Positions 1-6,518 of a DNA stretch of 10,934 bases are shown here, one piece after another. Below the pieces are notes generated by a model that ran no database searches, was not told the origin of the DNA, and saw only the letters and a program-made list of their open reading frames with translations. The stretch lies in NCBI GenBank assembly GCA_934725305.1, contig CAKVBA010000069.1, positions 1-10,934 on the forward strand, in the 5' to 3' direction. How positions within the stretch are numbered: the stretch's first letter is position 1; every line of letters begins with the position of its first letter. The stretch comes from an uncultured Parabacteroides sp. Its GTDB lineage: Bacteria > Bacteroidota > Bacteroidia > Bacteroidales > Tannerellaceae. A program made the position numbers and the translations under genes.

Positions 1-3
1 TAT

Positions 4-76
4 TACTAAGTTTTAACCGAGTCAACTTACTTTATTGATAAGACATTTAGTAGTCAACTAAAAACGTTAACATACA
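4..76. repeat. 73-bp direct repeat, copy A (head of composite repeat element)
   Basis: This stretch is identical base for base to 5979-6051, in the same orientation, 5975 bp away. It holds internal inverted repeats: TACTAA (4-9) with TTAGTA (48-53), and inside it TAAGTT (7-12) with AACTTA (24-29) around an 11-base loop, so the transcript could fold as a nested hairpin. The two copies bracket the riboswitch-receptor operon. No transposase or coding potential is seen. The identity is read directly; any function is unknown. Confidence 0.9.
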
Positions 77-89
77 GTCCTTACCCATC

Positions 90-177
90 TTTTAATGCTA
101 TTAAAACACTGTTTTAATGCTATTTTAATGCTGTTAAAAGAAGATGCCGAGCTTTTCAAAACAGCTTCTTGACCTTT
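90..177. repeat. 11-bp-register array, copy A (eight units)
   Basis: Five 11-bp units run without gap from 90 to 144: TTTTAATGCTA, TTAAAACACTG, TTTTAATGCTA, TTTTAATGCTG, TTAAAAGAAGA. The register continues with TGCCGAGCTTT (145-155), TCAAAACAGCT (156-166) and TCTTGACCTTT (167-177). Units 1-2, 2-3 and 4-5 have complementary cores (TTTTAA/TTAAAA) with 5-base spacers. The same order of units recurs at 6096-6216 with TTCGAA cores. After the array, AACGGA (180-185) can pair with TCCGTT (194-199), and TTTGACAACA (198-207) matches 6256-6265, so the element probably ends near 207. Confidence 0.8.
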
Positions 178-207
178 CCAACGGAATCGTCAATCCGTTT
201 GACAACA

Positions 208-296
208 CACCACTAATGAATCAGATACTCTCTTTCTTTATCTATAACAGATAAAAGATTTTTCATCTTCAATGTCACTATCTTTTTTCTATCGAG
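208..296. other. Gene-free spacer between repeat element and promoter
   Basis: This AT-rich stretch lies between the end of the repeat element and the operon promoter. I see no open frame, hairpin or conserved box in it. The short frame starting at 272 runs into the riboswitch and is not taken as a gene. Confidence 0.5.
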
Positions 297-328
297 TTTC
301 GATTATTTTTAAAAAAATGCTATCTTTG
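297..328 (+). promoter_or_regulatory. Bacteroides-type promoter of the B12-riboswitch operon
   Basis: TATCTTTG at 321-328 is a perfect match to the Bacteroides -7 consensus TAnnTTTG. TTTC at 297-300 lies exactly 20 bases upstream and matches the -33 consensus TTTG in three of four positions. Transcription should start around 333-336, just before the riboswitch fold, which fits a riboswitch leader. Confidence 0.8.
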
Positions 329-333
329 CCGGC

Positions 334-517
334 GATTTTGGTGCTCATAACCCACACAGAGGTTAATGAGATAATAGGGAATCAGGTGCAAATCCTGAGC
401 AGACACCGCTGCTGTAAGCTCCGTGTTTATGTCCTCAACTTCCGCAAGCCACTGTTCTGATTAAAAAGAATGGGAAGGCGTTAGAGGACGGAGCGAGCCA
501 GAAGACCTGCCAATCTC
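334..517 (+). promoter_or_regulatory. Cobalamin (adenosylcobalamin-type) riboswitch
   Basis: The conserved elements of the cobalamin riboswitch (Rfam family RF00174) appear in order. A short arm, CTCAT (344-348) with ATGAG (366-370), is followed by the core with AGGGAA, GGTGCAAATCC and a CCGCTGCTGTAAG block. Then come GCCACTG near 446-452, the GGGAAGGC segment near 472-479, and the B12 box GCCAGAAGACCTGCC at 497-511. TTGG (338-341) can close P1 with CCAA (510-513). The aptamer lies about 175 bases before the start of a TonB-dependent receptor, the usual target. High B12 is expected to lower expression. The ligand class (AdoCbl versus MeCbl or aquo-Cbl) was not determined; the GGGAAGGC segment favours the large class I form. 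Confidence 0.95.
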
Positions 518-690
518 TTTTGTTAAAGGCTTTCGGGTAATAAAAGCTGTGAACAATTGTTTTTCCATGATGACTTTCTAATTGCTCTCCAATATAATTT
601 GAAGAGACATCTTTAGTTCGAAAGACTTCTCTTTTGTTTTCTGCCTATTTTTACCCCAAATATTGTGTGTGATTATAGTATAAAAATAAA
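518..690 (+). promoter_or_regulatory. Candidate expression platform and leader of the operon
   Basis: Between the B12 box and the receptor start are two candidate hairpins. One is GGCTTT with AAAGCT (about 529-547, one G-U pair) with a CGGG-containing loop, in the place where the regulatory kissing-loop hairpin of cobalamin riboswitches usually sits. The other is GAAGAG/TCTTT (601-614) with AAAGA/CTCTTT (621-635), followed by TTGTTTT, which could act as a weak attenuator. AACAATTGTT (552-561) is a perfect palindrome. No Shine-Dalgarno sequence is evident before ATG 691; the last 20 bases are AT-rich, as is normal in Bacteroides. Whether control is on transcription or translation cannot be decided by eye. 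Confidence 0.45.
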
Positions 691-3042
691 ATGAACAAGA
701 ACAGAATAGCAAGTCTCTTGCTTTTGACGACAATGTGCTGTATGAGTGCCTGGGCACAAACCTTGCAAAAATTATCAGGTGTCGTGACGGACACAAAAGG
801 AAATCCCATCTTGGGTGCTACCATCGCAGTAGAAGGAACCACAACCGGAACATCTACCGATGAAAAAGGCAAATACATTTTATCTTTGAATGAAGGAACA
901 TACAACATAGTTGTCTCAACCGTGGGCTTCGATACTCAGAAAGAGAAAATCAAACTATCTAAAAACGAGAAGCGCAACTTTAAGTTGAAAGAAAGCACCA
1001 TCGCGCTCGATGGCGTGATGATATATGGTAAGAGTAAGACACAGCAACTCCGTGAAAGCTCATATACCGTGAATGCTTTGGATGTGAAATCTATGATAAA
1101 CACCACGCAAAACCTGAGTTCCATCGTGAACAAAACCTCTGGTGTGCGAATACGCGAGGAAGGAGGCTTGGGCTCGGATTTCAATCTTTCCATCAATGGT
1201 ATGTCCGGCAACTCCATCCGCTATTTTTTAGATGGTATACCACTTAATTCCAAAGGCTCCGGCATAACATTGGCAAATCTTCCACCCAATATCATCGACC
1301 GTATAGAAATATACAAAGGTGTGGTTCCAGCCCATTTGGGTACAGATGCGTTGGGAGGTGCGGTAAATATCATCACCAACCAGCAAAAGAAGAATTTTCT
1401 GGACGCATCTTACAGCATCAGTTCTTTCCATACCCATCAGGCTAACATCAATGCTCAATACGTGGAATCGAAGACAGGCATCACGATAAAACCTTCTCTC
1501 AGCGTGAACTATTCTAAGAACGATTACAAAGTAAAGAATGTGGAAGTTTGGAACGAAGAGTTGGAAAAATATATGTACGAAGAACGGAAGCGTTTCCATG
1601 ATGATTATTTTTCATTGCTAAGTCAAGTAGAAATAGGTGTGACCAACAAAAAATGGACGGATGCATTTTTTATAACCGCTTCGTATTCGAAAACCGACAA
1701 GGAGCTTCAGACAGGTGCTATCCAATCCATTGTTTATGGCGAAGCCAAGAAGGAATCCGACTCAAAAAACGTATCGGCTACCTATAAGAAGAGAAGTTTC
1801 GTGTTTGACAATTTGGATTTCAATGCATTGTTTTCATATACTTGGGACCATTCGTGTACCACGGATACCGCATTCAGAAAGTATGACTGGAATAACAAAT
1901 ATATCAATACCAGCCGTAACGAAATTACCGGTGACAGCAAGTCCATCAGACACTATAAGCGCCCCAGAACAATTGCGCGTGCCGGCTTCGACTATGCCAT
2001 CAATGACAACCATGCTTTTAATTTGAATTATCTACTCAACAGACTTGGGAACAAGAGATATGATGAGGTTGACAAATCGTTTTCCAAATCCAACGATGTG
2101 CTGGCAAAACATATTCTCGGACTTTCCTATAGCCAAACATTACTTGGCGGGAAAATGAATAATATATTCTTCGCGAAAGATTACATCAACTATTTGATGG
2201 TAACGCAGAAAACGACAGAGTCAAACAAGGTAAACAAGAATGCCACCAAAAGTTATTGGGGATATGGCACAGCCATCAAGTATACCTTTATGGAAGAAAT
2301 GAAATTGAAAGCTTCTTATGAGCATAGCGTAAGACTCCCATTAGGTACGGAGTTGTTGGGTAATGGAACAACTGTATTGCCCAATCTTACCCTAAAACCG
2401 GAGAATAGCGATAACTTCAATCTCGGTTTTTTCGGCACATGGAAAACGGTCGGTCATCATCTTCTCAGTTACGAAGCTAACGGATTTATCCGAGATGCTT
2501 CCGATTATGTCAGACTTGTCGTTTCAGAAAGAGACGGTTTGTCGCAATACGAGAATGTATCGAGTGTAAAGATAACTGGATTTGAAGGAGAAGTGTCATA
2601 CCAATACAAGGACGACCTGTACATTATGGTGAACTGCAGCTATCAGGATGCCAGAGATATGAACAAATATAAGGAAGACGGTAAGCAGTCCATTACTTAC
2701 AAGAATAAATTACCCAACAGACCTTGGTTGTTCAGTAATGCAGAAGCAAACTATTATTTCAGGAACATCTTGAAGAAAGGAGACAAACTAAGATTAGGAT
2801 ACCATTATCAATATGTACATTGGTTCTTCCTCACTTGGGAGGCATACGGCTCTTTAGACGGTAAATCCAAAATACCGACCCTACATCAGCATAATGTGGT
2901 GGTTTCATATTCTTGGGATAAAGAACGCTACAATCTATCGTTTGGTTGCAATAACATATTCGACAAAGAATTGTACGACAACTTCATGCTCCAAAAGCCG
3001 GGACGTTCTTTCTTTGCTAAATTCAGATTATTCATTAATTAA
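691..3042 (+). CDS. TonB-dependent outer-membrane receptor (XusA/BtuB-like), B12-riboswitch controlled
   Basis: This 783-residue protein begins with a signal peptide (residues 1-22, hydrophobic LLLLTT core, cleavage probably after AWA-22). A carboxypeptidase-regulatory-like beta-sandwich follows (about 27-105: LSGVVTDTKGNPILGATI). The TonB plug is at about 120-232, with FLDGIPLN (179-186), DRIEIYKG (203-210) and LGGAVNIIT (221-229). The rest is a 22-strand-type beta-barrel rich in aromatic residues, ending in FAKFRLFIN. It is shorter than SusC proteins (about 1000 residues) and has no SusD partner, so a small-ligand receptor is likely. The riboswitch argues for cobalamin or another corrinoid; the two genes after it match the XusABC siderophore system. 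It is the first gene of the operon. The substrate is inferred, not shown. Confidence 0.93.
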   Translation: MNKNRIASLLLLTTMCCMSAWAQTLQKLSGVVTDTKGNPILGATIAVEGTTTGTSTDEKGKYILSLNEGTYNIVVSTVGFDTQKEKIKLSKNEKRNFKLKESTIALDGVMIYGKSKTQQLRESSYTVNALDVKSMINTTQNLSSIVNKTSGVRIREEGGLGSDFNLSINGMSGNSIRYFLDGIPLNSKGSGITLANLPPNIIDRIEIYKGVVPAHLGTDALGGAVNIITNQQKKNFLDASYSISSFHTHQANINAQYVESKTGITIKPSLSVNYSKNDYKVKNVEVWNEELEKYMYEERKRFHDDYFSLLSQVEIGVTNKKWTDAFFITASYSKTDKELQTGAIQSIVYGEAKKESDSKNVSATYKKRSFVFDNLDFNALFSYTWDHSCTTDTAFRKYDWNNKYINTSRNEITGDSKSIRHYKRPRTIARAGFDYAINDNHAFNLNYLLNRLGNKRYDEVDKSFSKSNDVLAKHILGLSYSQTLLGGKMNNIFFAKDYINYLMVTQKTTESNKVNKNATKSYWGYGTAIKYTFMEEMKLKASYEHSVRLPLGTELLGNGTTVLPNLTLKPENSDNFNLGFFGTWKTVGHHLLSYEANGFIRDASDYVRLVVSERDGLSQYENVSSVKITGFEGEVSYQYKDDLYIMVNCSYQDARDMNKYKEDGKQSITYKNKLPNRPWLFSNAEANYYFRNILKKGDKLRLGYHYQYVHWFFLTWEAYGSLDGKSKIPTLHQHNVVVSYSWDKERYNLSFGCNNIFDKELYDNFMLQKPGRSFFAKFRLFIN

Positions 3043-3055
3043 CTTAATAAAAAAA

Positions 3056-4342
3056 ATGAAACAGTTTAAATTCTATTTGATGGCCATTGCGGCAATGTTT
3101 ACATTGACATTTATGTCTTGTAGTGATGATGATGATCCAATACTGAAACCAAAGCCAGAGTTGGAAAATTCTGTAGAAAAGTATTTTGACATTTGGGTAA
3201 TGGCCGGAACCGATCAGGCAGCTTTCCTTGTCAAAAATGTATCAGATGTTTCCGACCCGACAATGGTAATCGACTACAAAAAATCTGGTGCCGATATTAC
3301 GGCAAAGTTGGACGAGGAAATCATCTTCAAAGATGGTTATTATTATGAAATTCCTATCTCTGGAGACCGTTTCGGCAAATACAGCATCTATGACGGTAAG
3401 CTTGAGATCATCGCGGAACGTCCCTTCCAGAACAACACATTCAAAAGATATCGCTATACACACTGCTGGTTAGATGAAACCACTCTTTGTATCATGGCTT
3501 ACAATGGAAACAAGAGCGCTCCTGGTATCCTTTGGACCAAACTTAACACAACTAACATGTCCATCATTGCAGAAGGTCAGCTGGAAGGTGTTGAAATTGA
3601 TGCTGAAAATGGATTCTATTTCAGCACATCAGGTATTGCAAAATATAGAGAATCGGATGGATACATCATTTACATGACTCAAAAGAAGTCTAAATTCTGG
3701 AGCAATAACTTCAACGTGATTTTCATCAAGGCTAGCGATATGAGCGTGAAATGCGATGTGGAAGAAAACAGAGTTCACACCATGGCTGGTACTGCATATG
3801 GTGAGCTTCTGCAGGACAAGACTTTCTGGGACGACAACGGAAATCTTTACGTAGCATGTAATACAGAAAGAAAAGATGCAGAAAGCTATACTGAACAAGT
3901 AGGAAGCTTACTGAGAATCAACAAAGGAGAGTTCCAGTTTGATCCCAACTATATGGGACACAACTACGAGTCTGGCAAGATTATCACCTCCACTTATATG
4001 GGCAATAACAAAGCAATCCTCTATATCCAGGATCCAACACATACAAATGCAGCAGGATGGGGAAACAACTACAACTGTTATTTCACGATTCTTGACTTGA
4101 AGACTGATCAGGAGACCGAACTGACATATGAAGGCAAGCCGCTTCCTTACAGTTTAGGCACTTTCGCTCAGTTCGCGGTTGTAAGAGACGGTAAAATTTA
4201 TTTAGCAACAAATCCGAAAACAGAATCTCCAGGAATCTATATCTATGATATAAAAACCGGAACAACGAGCAAAGGTCTTTCTATACAAGAGGGTTATTCT
4301 TTCAGACGTCTTGTCCCGATGGTAAAACCTAAAGACAAATAA
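3056..4342 (+). CDS. DUF4374-family surface lipoprotein (XusB-like)
   Basis: This encodes 428 residues. The start is set at ATG 3056, 13 bases after the receptor stop, because it gives a proper lipoprotein signal (MKQFKF, hydrophobic stretch, lipobox FMSC with Cys22). The frame is open further upstream to 2894, but that part overlaps the receptor gene. SDDDD directly after the cysteine resembles the acidic export signal that sends Bacteroidota lipoproteins to the cell surface. The body is mostly beta, with repeated strand-turn patterns (GKYSIYDGKLEIIA, GIYIYDIKTGTTSKGL) that suggest a beta-propeller; I recognise it as DUF4374. XusB of B. thetaiotaomicron belongs to this family and binds ferric enterobactin next to its receptor. 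Here it probably captures the ligand for the upstream receptor, much as BtuG does for BtuB. Its ligand is unknown. Confidence 0.85.
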   Translation: MKQFKFYLMAIAAMFTLTFMSCSDDDDPILKPKPELENSVEKYFDIWVMAGTDQAAFLVKNVSDVSDPTMVIDYKKSGADITAKLDEEIIFKDGYYYEIPISGDRFGKYSIYDGKLEIIAERPFQNNTFKRYRYTHCWLDETTLCIMAYNGNKSAPGILWTKLNTTNMSIIAEGQLEGVEIDAENGFYFSTSGIAKYRESDGYIIYMTQKKSKFWSNNFNVIFIKASDMSVKCDVEENRVHTMAGTAYGELLQDKTFWDDNGNLYVACNTERKDAESYTEQVGSLLRINKGEFQFDPNYMGHNYESGKIITSTYMGNNKAILYIQDPTHTNAAGWGNNYNCYFTILDLKTDQETELTYEGKPLPYSLGTFAQFAVVRDGKIYLATNPKTESPGIYIYDIKTGTTSKGLSIQEGYSFRRLVPMVKPKDK

Positions 4343-4353
4343 TAATCAGCGAT

Positions 4354-5805
4354 ATGAAGAAGGCAGTTGAAATTTTATTCAAATTACATAAGATAACAGG
4401 TACGGCCATTTCTTTGTTTTTCTTGATGTGGTTCATAACAGGATTAGTATTGCTTTACCATTCTTACCCTCGCTTACCGGAGAAGCTTACTAATGAAATG
4501 AAAGAAGAACTACCTTCTTCTTTACCATCTGTACAAGCCATTCAAGAAAGAGTGGATGGCGTTATCAACCGTTTGTCCTTGAAACAATTTCAAGGACAGA
4601 CATTGGTAACAGCCACAACAAAGGATAGTGTTTATCTGCTTAATGCAGACACTCTCGAAGCAGTAAAGCCAATCACATTTGCAACTGTACAAGATGTAGC
4701 AAAACGTTGGATTAAGGCACCGGTGATGCGGGTCGACACCATACACGAACGTGAACAGTGGGTAATGTACTCGAAGTATGACAAGTTGATGCCAATATAC
4801 AAGTTCTATTTCGACGATAAGGAAAAACACGAATTGTTCATTTCAGGATGTACGGGCGAACCACAACAGTTAACTACCCGAAGCGATCGTTTTTGGGCAT
4901 GGGTAGGAGCCATTCCTCACAAGTTCTATATCACGTCTGTCCGCAATGATATACCAACTTGGAAGAAATGTATTACAACGGTCAGCTCCATTTGCCTGAT
5001 TGCTGCCTTGTCCGGTTGGTTACTCGGTATTTATCTGTTTATAAAAAGATACAGACAGAAACATATATGGCAAAACCCCTATAAAAAGCACTGGTATCGC
5101 GAGCATTTCTTGTTCGGCATGATATTCGGTATTTTCCTTATCGGTTGGGCTACCAGCGGTATATTCACTATGCAACGTGTGCCTCAATGGATAGCTCCGA
5201 TGGAGAGAAATTATTTCTTTAGTTCATCCACTTTTTGGGGACGCAAGAATCCGTCTTTAGATACCTATCTGCTTGATTATCGCACGTTAAAGAAAGCATA
5301 TCCGAACCTAAAAGAGGTAGAATGGACACACTATGGAAACATTCCGGCTTATCGGATTGTGGAAGGAAGTACAGAACGCTTAATCGACGCTTCTTCTGAA
5401 GAAGTGAAGCTTTTGCGAATACCTGAACAAACCTTGATTGATGGTGTAAAGAACGTGCATGGCAAAGATGTCAAGATAAACATCTCCATCATGAATGAAT
5501 ACGATAATTATTATGTACGCCGACTAGACTTACCTTTGCCAGTCTATAAAATAGAGGTGGATGATGCTGACAGAACGGTTTACTACGCTAATCCGGAAAA
5601 CGGTTATGTACGTTATCTGACCAAGAACAAGAAAATACGTAAATGGCTGTTCAACGGCATCCATTATTTGGATATTGACTGGCTGAGGGCACATCCGCTA
5701 CTTTGGAAAAGCTGCTTGTGGTTACTGGGTATCGGATGTGGCATCGTTTGCTTGACGGGAGTCGTGTTGAGCGCAAAGACATTGCTACCCAAACGGAAGT
5801 CGTAA
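4354..5805 (+). CDS. PepSY-associated TM inner-membrane protein (XusC-like, putative reductase)
   Basis: This 483-residue protein starts 11 bases after the lipoprotein gene. It has four membrane segments: about 14-36 (after LHKITG), 206-231, 252-273 and 452-474. Two large extracytoplasmic loops, 40-200 and 275-445, carry the PepSY-like sequence. Histidines lie at or near membrane edges: H12, H36, H189, H246, H251, H437 and H447. Families with PepSY_TM helices include PiuB, FoxB and XusC, which are linked to siderophore import and thought to reduce or release the metal; paired histidines may carry heme. In a B12-controlled operon, a role in reducing the corrinoid cobalt or removing its upper ligand is possible but is only inference. 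It is the last gene before the terminator at 5871. Confidence 0.85.
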   Translation: MKKAVEILFKLHKITGTAISLFFLMWFITGLVLLYHSYPRLPEKLTNEMKEELPSSLPSVQAIQERVDGVINRLSLKQFQGQTLVTATTKDSVYLLNADTLEAVKPITFATVQDVAKRWIKAPVMRVDTIHEREQWVMYSKYDKLMPIYKFYFDDKEKHELFISGCTGEPQQLTTRSDRFWAWVGAIPHKFYITSVRNDIPTWKKCITTVSSICLIAALSGWLLGIYLFIKRYRQKHIWQNPYKKHWYREHFLFGMIFGIFLIGWATSGIFTMQRVPQWIAPMERNYFFSSSTFWGRKNPSLDTYLLDYRTLKKAYPNLKEVEWTHYGNIPAYRIVEGSTERLIDASSEEVKLLRIPEQTLIDGVKNVHGKDVKINISIMNEYDNYYVRRLDLPLPVYKIEVDDADRTVYYANPENGYVRYLTKNKKIRKWLFNGIHYLDIDWLRAHPLLWKSCLWLLGIGCGIVCLTGVVLSAKTLLPKRKS

Positions 5806-5870
5806 TTCTTCAACGATTGATGGAAGATAAATATGTAAAATGCGTATTTTTTTGAGAGACGAAGTCAGGG

Positions 5871-5912
5871 AAAAATATCGTTCAGGAATAAAAAACTGAG
5901 CGATATTTTTTT
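5871..5912 (+). terminator. Intrinsic terminator of the riboswitch operon
   Basis: AAAAATATCGTTCAG (5871-5885) pairs with CTGAGCGATATTTTT (5896-5910) over 15 positions, with one G-U pair, around a 10-base A-rich loop, and two more T follow. The A-tract on the other strand could make it bidirectional. It lies 65 bases after the third gene of the operon. Confidence 0.9.
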
Positions 5913-5928
5913 GACCTCTATACAAACA

Positions 5929-5980
5929 AGTCCCTAGACTTTTCTTCAAGAGTCTATAGACTTTCTCTCAAAAGTCCCTA
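5929..5980. repeat. 22-bp tandem units with AGTCTATAGACT palindrome
   Basis: Two 22-bp units (5929-5950 and 5951-5972) and a partial third (5973-5980) each begin with AGTC and carry TAGACTTT. The second unit contains the perfect 12-bp palindrome AGTCTATAGACT. The unit length is twice 11 bp, the period of the nearby array. The last bases run straight into the 73-bp repeat at 5979. Confidence 0.75.
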
Positions 5981-6051
5981 CTAAGTTTTAACCGAGTCAA
6001 CTTACTTTATTGATAAGACATTTAGTAGTCAACTAAAAACGTTAACATACA
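5979..6051. repeat. 73-bp direct repeat, copy B
   Basis: This is an exact copy of 4-76 in the same orientation. Copy B sits between two occurrences of a 31-bp sequence (5946-5976 and 6053-6083), while in copy A the head passes almost directly into the next module. Perfect identity over 73 non-coding bases, beside arrays that have diverged, points to recent duplication, gene conversion or selection. Confidence 0.9.
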
Positions 6052-6052
6052 C

Positions 6053-6083
6053 TCAAGAGTCTATAGACTTTCTCTCAAAAGTC
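6053..6083. repeat. 31-bp direct repeat, second copy
   Basis: This is identical to 5946-5976, 107 bp upstream; the next bases (TCTAC against CCTAC) differ at one position. It includes the palindrome AGTCTATAGACT at 6058-6069. Copy A of the composite element lacks this module: there the 73-bp head is followed at once by AGTCCTTACCC, which aligns with AGTCTCTACCC at 6080-6090. Confidence 0.85.
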
Positions 6084-6095
6084 TCTACCCTCTTT

Positions 6096-6216
6096 TTTGA
6101 ATGCTATTCGAACAGTGTTCGAATGACTTTCGAATGTCATTTGAAAAAGATGCCGACCTTTTTTCAAAAAAGGTGCGCCCTTTTTCCAAAAAGATGCCGA
6201 CCTTTTCCAAAAGCGA
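6096..6216. repeat. 11-bp-register array, copy B (eleven units)
   Basis: Five units, TTTGAATGCTA, TTCGAACAGTG, TTCGAATGACT, TTCGAATGTCA and TTTGAAAAAGA (6096-6150), are followed in the same register by three 22-bp double units (6151-6216) of the form TGCCGACCTTT plus TTTCAAAAAAG. The first of these contains the perfect hairpin ACCTTTTTT-C-AAAAAAGGT (6156-6174). Unit order and spacers match the array at 90-177, but the core centre is CG here and TT or AA there. Similarity to copy A resumes at TTTGACAACA (6256-6265). The minus-strand frame through this array is a by-product of the repeats. Confidence 0.8.
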
Positions 6217-6340
6217 AGGTACGAGCCTCTTAAAAACGACAGACACGTCAGCTTATTTGACAACAAACAGGAGGATATGAATAAGCCCGGAGAAAGGGCT
6301 ATTACAAAAGAAATATATACGTACATACCCTTTGGCTACC

Positions 6341-6383
6341 CAATAAAATAAACAAGCCCCATAATCAAATGATTACAAGGCTT
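6341..6383 (-). terminator. Intrinsic terminator of the minus-strand tRNA gene
   Basis: Read on the minus strand, AAGCC (6383-6379) pairs with GGCTT (6358-6354), and inside this TAATCA pairs with TGATTA around a TT loop. A T-rich tract, TGTTTATTTTATT, follows. It begins seven bases after the tRNA 3' end. The stretch 6266-6340 between this and the repeat element holds only a short hairpin (AGCCC 6284-6288 with GGGCT 6296-6300) of unclear meaning. Confidence 0.75.
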
Positions 6384-6389
6384 ATCTTG

Positions 6390-6463
6390 TAGCGAGACCC
6401 GGGATTGAACCGGGGACCTCATGATTATGAATCATGCGCTCTAACCAGCTGAGCTATCTCGCC
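6390..6463 (-). tRNA. tRNA with anticodon CAU (probably elongator tRNA-Met)
   Basis: The 74-base cloverleaf reads clearly on the minus strand. The acceptor is GGCGAGA with TCTCGCT (the first pair is G-U), the D arm GCTC/GAGC with AGCTGGTTA, and the anticodon stem CATGA/TCATG with loop TTCATAA. The variable loop is AGGTC, and the T arm CCCGG/CCGGG has loop TTCAATC. The discriminator is A, and CCA is not encoded, as usual in Bacteroides. The CAU anticodon fits elongator Met; a tRNA-Ile2 with lysidine-modified CAU cannot be excluded. Initiator Met is unlikely, because the anticodon stem lacks the three G-C pairs. Confidence 0.95.
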
Positions 6464-6485
6464 ATCGTTTTTCTTATTGACGGTG

Positions 6486-6518
6486 CAAAGATATGAGTTC
6501 TTTCCGAATCATGCAACT
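6486..6518 (-). promoter_or_regulatory. Promoter of the tRNA gene
   Basis: On the minus strand TATCTTTG (6493-6486) is a perfect -7 box. TTG (6516-6514) lies 20 bases upstream as the -33 element. Transcription would start near 6480, leaving a leader of about 16 bases before the tRNA. Confidence 0.8.

Noticed and set aside
272..460. 62-codon plus-strand frame
   Set aside because: It runs over the promoter and the riboswitch core; the conserved RNA explains the sequence.
2894..3055. Upstream extension of the DUF4374 frame (54 extra codons)
   Set aside because: It overlaps the receptor gene by 149 bases and hides the lipoprotein signal; ATG 3056 gives a perfect lipobox and sits in the normal intergenic position.
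4..6265. Composite transposon or integrative island ending at the tRNA gene
   Set aside because: No transposase, integrase or terminal inverted repeats are present, and no copy of the tRNA 3' end is found at the other side of the cassette within the window.
6075..6326. 83-codon minus-strand frame with repeated FWKK-like motifs
   Set aside because: The motif repetition comes from the tandem 22-bp DNA units, not from a protein.
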